Assembly (NCBI RefSeq): GCF_003999975.1
Contig: NZ_RJAC01000014.1
Coordinates: 124,001-188,000 of the forward strand
Source of the DNA: Actinoplanes solisilvae
GTDB lineage: Bacteria > Actinomycetota > Actinomycetes > Mycobacteriales > Micromonosporaceae
DNA: 64,000 nucleotides
Direction: 5' to 3'
Positions within the stretch are counted from its first letter, which is position 1; each line of letters opens with the position of its first letter. The position numbers and the translations under genes were made by a program. A model generated the notes under the pieces. It worked only from the letters and a program-made list of their open reading frames with translations, was not told where the DNA came from and did no database searches. Of this stretch, positions 35,420-43,390 are shown piece by piece.

Positions 35420-36559
35420 GTGCTTTTTCCTACGCCGTCGTTGACTTCGGACGACCTAGCGGTCCTGACCGAGATCGAGACGATGCGCGAGCGGGTTCGT
35501 CACCAAGTTCAGAATCGCCCGCGCACGTGGACATCTGGGCTGCGCAAATTCTTGACGGCTGACGCCATCGCCGCCTCGAACTCCATCGAAGGCTTCCGCG
35601 TCAGCACGCAGGACGTACAAGACCTGATGGACGGCGAGCACGACGTCGACGTGTCCGACGAGAACCGCGAGGAGACGCTCGCCTATCAGCGCATGATGAC
35701 CTACGTACAGTCACTGCACGACGTGGCCGACTTCGAATACAGCAAGGGCCTGCTGAACGCGCTGCACTGGATGCTGCAGGGACACCACCATTCCCAGCGC
35801 AAGCCGGCTGGGCAGTGGCGAGCCGGGCCGGTCTACGTCACCGACCCCCGCGATCCCCGCGTTGCGGCCTATACCGCCCCGGAAGCATCCGCCGTACCCG
35901 GGCTGATGACCGAACTCGTCGCATGGCTGAATGCCGATGACGGTTGGCACCCGTTGATCCGGGCGGCCATGGCCCACCTGCACCTGGTGTCGATCCACCC
36001 GTGGGCCGACGGCAACGGACGGATGTCGCGATCGCTGCAGACGCTGATGATCGCCCGGGAGGGTTTTCTCGCACCGGAGTTCTCCTCGATCGAGGCCTGG
36101 CTCGGCCGGCCGGGCAATACCTGGGAGTACTACCAGGAGCTTCAACGGCGAGGCGCCACCTACCTGCCCGATCAGGATGTGGCCGGCTGGATCCGGTTCA
36201 ACCTCACCGCCTATCACCAGCAGGCGCAGACGGTTCAGCATCGGATGGACCAGTCCGCCGCAGTCTGGGAGATGCTCGCCGAGTTCACCGCGGGTGCCGG
36301 GCTGGGCGAACGAGTCATCTCGGCGCTGCATGAGGTCGCGGTCGGCGGCCGGGTCCGTCGTGCGCGGTACGAGCAGGCCGAAGGTCTCACGCTTCAGCAA
36401 GCTCAGCGCGACCTGCGGGATCTGGTCACCGCTGGCCTGCTCGTCTCGGTCGGCCGCACGCGCGCCCGCTACTACACCGAGGGACCACGGTTCCCAGAGC
36501 CCGCACTGAATCTGGCCCGGACACCGTTCACCCTGATCCCGCCTTATGCGGGCAGCTGA
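35420..36559 (+). CDS. Fic-domain protein (putative AMPylase) with C-terminal winged helix
   Basis: 379 residues. The Fic active site is HPWADGNGRMSR (His193 to Arg204), fitting HxFx(D/E)GNGRxxR with W in place of F. An N-terminal inhibitory helix motif S-x-x-x-E-G is present (Ser53 to Gly58, SNSIEG), so this is a class II, self-inhibited enzyme. The Fic core is followed by a winged-helix-like C-terminus (LTLQQAQRDLRDLVTAGLLVSVGRTRARYY, residues about 325-355, shown as two parts: LTLQQAQRDL and GLLVSVGRTRARYY). Fic enzymes usually transfer AMP to a protein hydroxyl. The DNA-binding-like tail plus the operator-rich promoter suggest self-regulation. Target unknown. Confidence 0.88.
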   Translation: MLFPTPSLTSDDLAVLTEIETMRERVRHQVQNRPRTWTSGLRKFLTADAIAASNSIEGFRVSTQDVQDLMDGEHDVDVSDENREETLAYQRMMTYVQSLHDVADFEYSKGLLNALHWMLQGHHHSQRKPAGQWRAGPVYVTDPRDPRVAAYTAPEASAVPGLMTELVAWLNADDGWHPLIRAAMAHLHLVSIHPWADGNGRMSRSLQTLMIAREGFLAPEFSSIEAWLGRPGNTWEYYQELQRRGATYLPDQDVAGWIRFNLTAYHQQAQTVQHRMDQSAAVWEMLAEFTAGAGLGERVISALHEVAVGGRVRRARYEQAEGLTLQQAQRDLRDLVTAGLLVSVGRTRARYYTEGPRFPEPALNLARTPFTLIPPYAGS

Positions 36560-36799
36560 CCGGCGCATTCACTCAATCCTGTGACGGTCGGCCGAAGGTC
36601 CGGACGAGCAGGCGGACCCGCCTTCCGGGCTGGGCGCACGGCTGTGGGTCGTGGCTCGCGTGCGGGAGGCGTACATCCGTTGCGCGAAGCGCATTCCGCA
36701 CCTGAGCCCGGCTCCCCGCCGGCGTGGAACCGACGGGGAGTCACGGAAGATGAGCGACTACTTCGTGCCGGAATCGCGGCGATCAACGGGATCGGCGAC

Positions 36800-37612
36800 T
36801 CAGTCCGGCCGGCCGCAGGGGAATCGTTCGACGCCGGCTGCCATGCGCAGGCCGCCGAGCAGGTGGGCCAGCAGCAGAGGGTCGGAGTAGTACTCGGCCT
36901 TGTGGCCCATCGCGGTGTAGAAGGCACGACCCCCGTCGTACGGCTGGCACCACGAGATCGGGTGGTGCCGGCCCATGCCGGGTGAGCCGCCGGGAACGCT
37001 GTAGCCGCGCGGGTCGTACGTCCGCTCGTCCACCTCGGCCAGGACCCGTACGGTGTGCCGGGGGTTGGTTCGGAAGTTGTACCACTCCTCCTCGCGGTCC
37101 CAGCGGCGCGGCAGCGGACGGGTGGCGGCGGTGTCGTGGCCGAGCACCTTCAGCGTGGCCACCTGGAACTGGGCGTTGACCGAACCCGGGTGATCGCGGA
37201 AGTACGCGCCGACGAGCCCGCCGTACCAGGCCCAGTCGTATTCGGTGTCGGAGGCGGCGTGGATTCCCGCGTAGCCGCCGCCGGCCCGGATGTAGCGTTC
37301 GAACGCACCCTGCTGCGCGTCGTTCAGCACGTCGCCGGTGGTGCTCAGCCACACCACGACGTCGTAGCGGGCGAGATTGCGGTCGGTGAACGCGGCCGCG
37401 TCCTCGGTGGCGTCGACCCGGAAGTGGTGGCGCGCCCCGAGTTGCTTCAGAGCGGCCACGCCGGCCGGGATCGAGTCGTGCCGGAACGCGGCCGTCTTCG
37501 AGAAGACCAGCGCGCTGAATCGAGAATGCCCGCCCGCCTGAGCCGGTCCGGCCACGCCGGCAAGGGTCGCCGCGAGGACGACCGCCAGCAGGAACCCACC
37601 CGTTCGTCTCAT
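36800..37612 (-). CDS. Secreted ThuA-domain protein
   Basis: 270 residues. A Sec signal peptide (RRTGGFLLAVVLAATLAGVAGPAQA) ends near residue 26. The ThuA-like glutamine-amidotransferase fold follows: SALVFSKTAAFRHDSIPAG, YDVVVWLSTTGDVLN, the GGGYAGIHAASDTEYDW strand-turn, and HPISWCQPYDGGRAFYTAMGH (in part). ThuA-type proteins act in sugar metabolism; secreted ones often occur next to glycosidases. It diverges from the GH92 gene across a LacI-type palindrome, which fits a carbohydrate role. Confidence 0.85.
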   Translation of the reverse strand: MRRTGGFLLAVVLAATLAGVAGPAQAGGHSRFSALVFSKTAAFRHDSIPAGVAALKQLGARHHFRVDATEDAAAFTDRNLARYDVVVWLSTTGDVLNDAQQGAFERYIRAGGGYAGIHAASDTEYDWAWYGGLVGAYFRDHPGSVNAQFQVATLKVLGHDTAATRPLPRRWDREEEWYNFRTNPRHTVRVLAEVDERTYDPRGYSVPGGSPGMGRHHPISWCQPYDGGRAFYTAMGHKAEYYSDPLLLAHLLGGLRMAAGVERFPCGRPD

Positions 37613-37725
37613 GAAGACCCTCCTCGGCGCGCAGCGGACAGACGATCGAAGCCTATGACTTTCCCGCGACCAGGGCGAGGGGCGATTGACGACTTTCCAT
37701 GGCCCTGTTTACGATTCCGAAACGC

Positions 37726-37741
37726 TTGACAACGTTGTCAA
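37726..37741. promoter_or_regulatory. Perfect palindrome TTGACAACGTTGTCAA, LacI-type operator
   Basis: A 16-bp perfect palindrome with the central AACGTT typical of LacI/GalR-family operators. It lies 50 bp before the GH92 ATG and 114 bp from the ThuA start. Its first six bases also form a -35-like TTGACA. No LacI-family gene is in the window, so the regulator is elsewhere. Confidence 0.6.
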
Positions 37742-37790
37742 CAAGATCCGTCGCGCGTCCCCGAATCCCCGCGAACGACAGGTCGTACCC

Positions 37791-40700
37791 ATGCGAAAAA
37801 TCCCCTGGCTCGCCACCCTCCTCCTGACCGCCGGACTCGGCGTCGCGGTAGCCGCCCCGGCCATCGCCGCCCCCGGCGACTTCACCACCGGTTTCGAACC
37901 CTCCGATCCCCAGCCCACCTGGCAGAACAGCGTCGAGAGCAGCGCCGGAGTCGGCGGCTACTGCTGCGGACTGACCACGATGGAGAGCGGAGTCCGCGCC
38001 GAGACGGCCCACGCCGGCACGTCCGCGTTGATGTTCTCGGGCAACGACCAGAGCACCACCACGTCGTACTCGTACAACCGCGTCTTCGACGTCGACCTGC
38101 CGGTCACCGCGGACAGCACCCTGTCCTACTGGCTCTATCCCCAGTCCGGCGGGCATCTCGACCTCGCCGTCGACCTCGTCTTCACCGACGGCAGCCGCCT
38201 GCGCGACTCCGGCGCGGTCGACCAGAACGGCATCCGGGTCCACCCGGCCTTCCAGGGCAGCGGCTCCGTTCTCGGCTTCGACCGATGGAACTTCGTGACC
38301 TCAGCGATCGGCGACCATGTCGCGGGCAGGACGATCGACCGGATCCTCCTCGGTTATGACCAGCCGCTCAACACCGGAACGTTCCGCGGTTACCTCGACG
38401 ACCTCTCGATCACCGCCGCCGCGCCGCCCGAGCGCCTCTCCGATCTGGTCGACACCCGCCGCGGCTCGAATTCCGACGTGAGTTACTCCCGGGGGAACAC
38501 GTTCCCGGGCAGCACCGTGCCGAACGGCTTCAATTTCTGGACACCGATCACGAACGGGAACAGCGACGGCTGGCTCTATCAGTACAACGCGACCACCGTG
38601 CAGGGCTTCGGCGTCAGCCATCAGCCCAGCCCGTGGATCGGCGACTACAGCCAGCTTCAGGTGATGCCGATGACCGGCTCGGTGAAGACGACACCGGATG
38701 CGCGGAAGTCGACGTTCAGCCACGCCAACGAGGTCGCCAAGGCGCATTACTACAAGACACAACTCGACACGTACGGCGTCACGGCCGAGATGACGCCCAC
38801 CGACCATGCCGGGGTGATGCGGTTCAAGTACCCGGCCACATCCGAATCGGTCATCGTCTTCGACACCATCGACAAGGTCGGCGGCTCGATAACTGTCAAC
38901 GCGTCGGCCCGTACGATCACCGGCTATCTCGACCACAAAGGACCGCGCCTCTACTTCTCGGCGACCGTCGACAAGGCCATCGCGGCGAGCGGGAACGTCA
39001 GCGGTCAGGGCGTGACGAGCTGGATCAGATTCGCCACGACGGCCAACGAACAGGTCACGCTGAGAATGGCCACGTCATACATGAGCGTCGCGCAGGCCAC
39101 CGCGAATCTGAGCCAGTAGGTCGGGTCCAAGAGCTTCGACACCGTACGCGAGGAGGCCGCGGCCCTGTGGGACACCACGCTCGGCAAGGTTCGCCTCGAG
39201 GGCGCGTCGGCCGACCGGATGACGACGTTCTATTCGAACATGTACCGCTCGTTCATGTACCCGAACAACATGTCGGAGATGGTCGGCGGGGTGCGTAAAT
39301 ACTTCAGCCCGTACGACAACGCCGTGCACGACGGCCAGATGTATGTGAACAACGGCTTCTGGGACACCGCACGGGCGGTCTGGCCGCTATACACGTTGCT
39401 GGCCCCGACCCGTACGGGGGAAATGCTCGACGGATTCGTCAACGCCTACAAGTTCGGGGGCTGGACACCGCGCTGGTCGGGGCCCGGCTACATCGACATC
39501 ATGGTCGGCACGAACCAGGACCTGGCCTTCGCCGACGCCTATGTGAAGGGCGTACGGAACTTCGACTACCAGGCGGCGTACGCCTCGATGGTGAAGAACG
39601 CGAGCGTCTATTCGTCGTCCGGTTCGAAGGGCCGCAAGGGCGTCGAGGTGTCGACTTTCAAGCGGTACGTGCCGACCGACGTGCGCGGCGAATCCGCGTC
39701 CTGGACGCTGGAGGACGCGAACAACAACTTCGGCATCGCGCAGCTCGGGCGGGCGCTCGGCCACACCGAGGACGCCGACTACTTCCAGAACCGCGCGCTC
39801 GACTACGTGAACCTCTACTCGCCGTCGGTCGGGTTCTTCCGCGGCAAGCAGAGCAACGGCTCCTGGCGTACGGCTGACTCCGCCTTCAAACCGAACGAGT
39901 GGGGTTACGAATTCACCGAGGGCGCACCCTGGCACTACGCGACCCCGGCACCGCAGGATCCGCAGGGCATGGCCAACCTGTACGGCGGGCGGGCGCAACT
40001 CTCCAGCAAGATCGACTCGGTTTTCGCCGCATCGCGGGACTATCTGCCCGGCGGATACGGCGGCGTCATCCACGAGATGCGGGAGGCCTATGACACCAAC
40101 ATGGGTCAATACGCGCACCCGAACGAGCCGATCCACCACATGCTCTACATGTACAACTACGCGGGCACGCCGTCGAAGACGCAGAACCGGGTTCGGGACG
40201 TGCTGACCAAGCTTTACGGTTCGGGGGCGGGCAACGGCGGCGGCTATCTCGGCGACGAGGACAACGGCCAGATGTCGGCGTGGTACGTCTTCAGCGCCCT
40301 CGGCTTCTATCCGGCGCGAATGGGCGGCACCGACTACACGATCGGCGCACCTTTGCATCCGAAGGCCACGGTCAGCCTGGAGAACGGGAACACGTTCACG
40401 GTCGAGGCGCCCGGCGTCAGCGACACCAACCGATACATTCAGAGCGCCACGCTCAACGGGGTGGCGTACACGAAGAATTATCTGACCCACGCCGATCTGC
40501 TGGCCGGCGGCACCCTGCGCTTCACGATGGGTTCGTCGCCGTCGTCGTGGGGTTCGGGCGCGAACGACGTGCCCGCCTCGATCACGACCGGCAGCGCGGC
40601 GCCGCGCCCGCTCGTCGACCGGGCCACCGGCGGCACCCTCACCGCGAGCGGGGAGAACGCCCCCAACGAGGGCGCGGCCAAGCTGGTCGACGACACGTCC

Positions 40701-41036
40701 CTGACGAAGTGGCTGACCTTCCAGAACACCGCCACCCTCGAGTACGCCCTGCCGTCGGCCGCGGCGGTGCGTCAGTACACGCTGACCTCGGCCGACGACG
40801 CTCCGGAACGAGACCCGCGAAGCTGGACGCTGCAGGGCTCCACGAACGGCACCACCTGGGTCACCCTGGACACCCGGTCGAGCCTGGACTTCAGCGACCG
40901 GCGCCAGACCCGGGCCTTCGTGATCCCCAACAGCACCGCCTATTCGCGCTACCGCCTGCAGATCACCGCAAACCGGGGCGCGGCCGCGACCCAGCTCGCG
41001 GAATGGGAACTGCTCGGGTCAACTACCCAGCCCTGA
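37791..41036 (+). pseudogene. GH92 alpha-mannosidase-like glycosidase interrupted by in-frame TAG
   Basis: Codons 1-442 (37791-39119) encode a signal peptide (LATLLLTAGLGVAVAAPAIAA), a beta-sandwich N-terminus and the first GH92 domain (SDLVDTRRGSNSDV, GNTFPGSTVPNGFNFWTP). A TAG stands at 39117-39119. The same frame continues without another stop to 41036, resuming with VGSKSFDTVREEAAALWD and the (alpha/alpha)6 barrel, including AHPNEPIHHMLYMYNYAG, GDEDNGQMSAWYVFSALGFYPA and a C-terminal F5/8 type C module. Homologues run through this point with a sense codon, so a single substitution (for example GAG to TAG) breaks the enzyme. Intact members trim alpha-mannans outside the cell. Could be a sequence error; downstream ATG at 39219 cannot supply export. 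Confidence 0.85.
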
Positions 41037-41076
41037 AGAGCGTGGTTTGCGGGTCTCTTCCTCGCTGGCTGCGAGG
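41035..41076 (-). ncRNA. Possible 3' scaffold of a TnpB omega RNA
   Basis: Directly after the tnpB stop, two hairpins stand back to back (CCTCGC-N5-GCGAGG and GAAGAG-N14-CTCTTC). In IS605-group elements the RNA guiding TnpB comes from the tnpB 3' end and the right end, with the guide just outside. Here a guide would read antisense into the GH92 3' end. This is a structural guess. Confidence 0.3.
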
Positions 41077-42228
41077 TCAGGCCGCGTGCGGGCGATTGAC
41101 TGCGCCCCAGCCCTGGGCACCGCGCACGGCGATGTTGAGGGCCGCGTTGTGATCGGCATGGGCAACGACCCCGCACGACCGACAGTGAAAGGTTTCCTGA
41201 TCAGGGCGGTTCCGCTTGTCGCGGTGACCGCACCGGTGGCAGGTCTGAGAGGTGTATCGCGGGTCGACCTCGACCAGCGGTACACCCGCCCGGCAGGCCT
41301 TGTAGGCCAGGAAACTGCCGAGCTGGTGGAACGACCACGAGGACAGCGTGACCCGTTGGGGCTTTCGGAGCCGGACCCTCGCGCGGATTCCCGTCAGGTC
41401 TTCGACGGCGATCCCGCGCGAGGTGCGTGCAGCCTCGGTCACGATCTTCTTGGCGATCACGTGGTTGACGTTCGCGGCGTGCCGCGCTTCCTTCTTCCGG
41501 CGCCGGGCCAGCAGCCGCCGGGCCGACTTGGTGTTCTTGGCCTGCAACCGCCGGCGCAGTCGCAGCTGCCGCCGGCGGTAACCGTTCAGCTTCGTCCCGG
41601 CGTACCGGGTGCCGTCGCAGTCGTAGGCGATGTTCGCGATGCCCATGTCGACGCCGAGGAACCCGTCCGGATCGATCGACTCCGGTTCGTCCACTTCGAC
41701 GGTCGCGTGCAGGAACCACATGCCGTCGCGGTGGACCAGGTCGGACTCTCCGACCGGGCCGGTTGTCACGGCCTCGAGCTGGTCTGGCGAGCCGGTGTAG
41801 GCGACGTTCTTGACCCGACCGTCGACCGTCCAGATCGACACCGTCCTGGCGTCGTGCTGCCACGACAGCATCCGAGCGTCGTACGGCTGAGCAGCCTGCC
41901 ACCGGAAGCTGATCGGATTGGTCTCGACCGCCCGGCGACGCTGCGAGCCGGGCTTGCCATAGTTGCCCGCCCGGACATTCGCGGCCAGAGTCTTATAGGC
42001 GTCGCACACCTTCTTGATGACATGCTGGGCGGCCTGCGCGCCGAGCCGGTGGCTGGTCTTGATGGCCTGGTAGACGTGTTTGCGCAGGTCGTAGTTGCGA
42101 TAGCAGCCGATCTTGCGGGCCACCGCGGCGACCTCGGTGGCCGCGGTGTTGCAGGCGCGCAGGGTCGACTCCAACACCGCCGCCTGCCCCTGCGACGGCA
42201 GGAGTTTGACCTGCACGACCAGCTTCAC
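41077..42228 (-). CDS. tnpB: TnpB, RNA-guided nuclease of IS605-type element
   Basis: 383 residues. RuvC catalytic residues are all present: Asp194 (LGVDMGIANIA), Glu276 (IAVEDLTGIR) and Asp359 (AHADHNAALNI). The zinc finger has CHRCGH (Cys330, Cys333) and CRSC (Cys349, Cys352). The N-terminal MKLVVQVKLLPSQGQAAVLE is the typical TnpB/OrfB helix-turn segment. TnpB enzymes cut DNA next to a short motif under guidance of an element-derived RNA, favouring element retention. The stop at 41077 is followed by hairpins that may form the RNA scaffold. Length is normal and no disruption is seen. Confidence 0.93.
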   Translation of the reverse strand: MKLVVQVKLLPSQGQAAVLESTLRACNTAATEVAAVARKIGCYRNYDLRKHVYQAIKTSHRLGAQAAQHVIKKVCDAYKTLAANVRAGNYGKPGSQRRRAVETNPISFRWQAAQPYDARMLSWQHDARTVSIWTVDGRVKNVAYTGSPDQLEAVTTGPVGESDLVHRDGMWFLHATVEVDEPESIDPDGFLGVDMGIANIAYDCDGTRYAGTKLNGYRRRQLRLRRRLQAKNTKSARRLLARRRKKEARHAANVNHVIAKKIVTEAARTSRGIAVEDLTGIRARVRLRKPQRVTLSSWSFHQLGSFLAYKACRAGVPLVEVDPRYTSQTCHRCGHRDKRNRPDQETFHCRSCGVVAHADHNAALNIAVRGAQGWGAVNRPHAA

Positions 42229-42290
42229 CCGACCACAGTATCGGTCTCACCACGATGGACCCCAGGCCGAATAGTCGCCGAGACTGCTCG

Positions 42291-42392
42291 GTCGTCCACA
42301 ACCTGCACGTCCACCTGCTCGTCCACTACCCACCCACCATCAGACTGTCGAAACTGGTCAACAGCCTCAAAGGCGTCTCAGCCCGCTACCTA
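42291..42392 (+). pseudogene. TnpA (Y1 transposase) remnant
   Basis: A 34-codon fragment reads NLHVHLLVHYPPTIR ... LSKLVNSLKGVSARYL, which is the centre of IS200/IS605 TnpA, including the His-x-His of the HUH motif (HVH). About 60 N-terminal residues and the C-terminal half with the catalytic tyrosine are missing. It points away from tnpB, as in divergent IS605 elements. Confidence 0.75.
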
Positions 42393-42430
42393 TGCCAGGA
42401 AGACGCAGCTCACCTGTCTCGTACCGTGGT

Positions 42431-42964
42431 TCAGCGAGTGAAGATGACGGTGCCGTAGTCGAGGAAGCCGACGTTGACTTCGAGCTGGATGTCCTTGTCG
42501 GTGTCCAGCCCGTAGCCCATCCACCAGGTCACACTCTTGCCCGGCAGCAGCTTGTTGTCCGGGGCGTCCAGGCCGTTCTGGAAGATCGACTCGCCCTCGG
42601 TCCCACCGGCGGACGCCGACGCGGTGGTCAGCGCCGGGTCGAACACGTCCTTGGTGTTGTTCTTGAAGGTCGCCTTGAACTTCAAGGACACCTTCTTGCC
42701 CTCACCACCGGCGGCGTACTGGTCGCGCTTGAACTTCACCGGCGCGGCGACGAGCAGTGTGCTGCCGTCCTTGAACTTGACGGTCTCACCGAACTTGTAG
42801 ACCCCGTCCGGCTTCTTGTCCCCCTCGGCGGCACCGGCGGCGGGCTCGGCCGCGGCACCGGTGTCCCCGCTGACCTTGGTGCCGGTGTCGTCGGCCCCGG
42901 AACTGCCGCACGCGATCAGCATGGCGGCGATGGGTACGGCCAGCCAGGACAACATTTTCTTCAA
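42431..42964 (-). CDS. Putative lipoprotein, DUF4352-like
   Basis: 177 residues. The signal has a good lipobox (MLIAC, Cys19), then a Gly/Ala/Asp/Ser-rich linker (residues 20-50), then a beta-sandwich-like domain (GETVKFKDGSTLLVAAPVKF, KVSLKFKATFKNNTKDVFDP, SVTWWMGYGL, EVNVGFLDYGTVIF). This resembles DUF4352/telokin-like lipoproteins attached outside the membrane; function unknown. It lies directly behind the IS element, which did not cut it. Confidence 0.75.
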   Translation of the reverse strand: MKKMLSWLAVPIAAMLIACGSSGADDTGTKVSGDTGAAAEPAAGAAEGDKKPDGVYKFGETVKFKDGSTLLVAAPVKFKRDQYAAGGEGKKVSLKFKATFKNNTKDVFDPALTTASASAGGTEGESIFQNGLDAPDNKLLPGKSVTWWMGYGLDTDKDIQLEVNVGFLDYGTVIFTR

Positions 42965-43390
42965 CGGAAGGATCCCCTACAACGTTTACGAATGGAGACC
43001 TACGGTTTACGTGACGGGTGCGGTCGCGGACACCGTCCGTCGGCTGATCCTGTTTGGCTATTCGTCCTACCGACGGCATACGACCGGTGATCATGACTGG
43101 CGCTGGGGACCCCTTCGGCCACGACCAGCCCGAAATTGACGGCCGGTCGCCCGAGAAGCCACCGCTCACAATGGAACTCCGACCACGCCGGAGCGGCGCC
43201 GTCCACTGACGGACGTCCGGTCGCATCGCGGCCGCTTCGAGGAAGCAGGAGGGCCCGGCCGCCCGCACGACCCGGTCGAGGCGGAAGCCTGCAACCAGCG
43301 GAACCCCGGCATCCGCACCCCGGCAGACTCGGCCCTGCCAGATCATGGACATTTATCAGGATCGTTGTAGTCGGCTGCGACACTTGCCCC
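42965..43390. other. 426-bp divergent intergenic region
   Basis: It separates the lipoprotein gene (minus) from the NB-ARC/TPR regulator (plus). GTTTACG occurs twice near 42983 and 43006. I see no RNA gene, ORF with codon bias or clear operator. It should contain both promoters. Confidence 0.4.

Larger units (their letters stand above)
41035..42430 (-). mobile_element. IS605-type element, tnpB intact, tnpA decayed
   Basis: The element contains a full tnpB on the minus strand and, divergently, a tnpA remnant. Its right end abuts the GH92 stop codon, where two hairpins lie (41035-41060, GAAGAG/CTCTTC; 41060-41076, CCTCGC/GCGAGG). Its left limit is placed just before the lipoprotein gene and is approximate. 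With tnpA inactive it cannot move by itself unless a related TnpA acts in trans. Confidence 0.75.

Noticed and set aside
39117..39119. Special decoding (pyrrolysine or planned readthrough) of the GH92 TAG
   Set aside because: No supporting element nearby and no reason in the family; mutation or sequence error is simpler.
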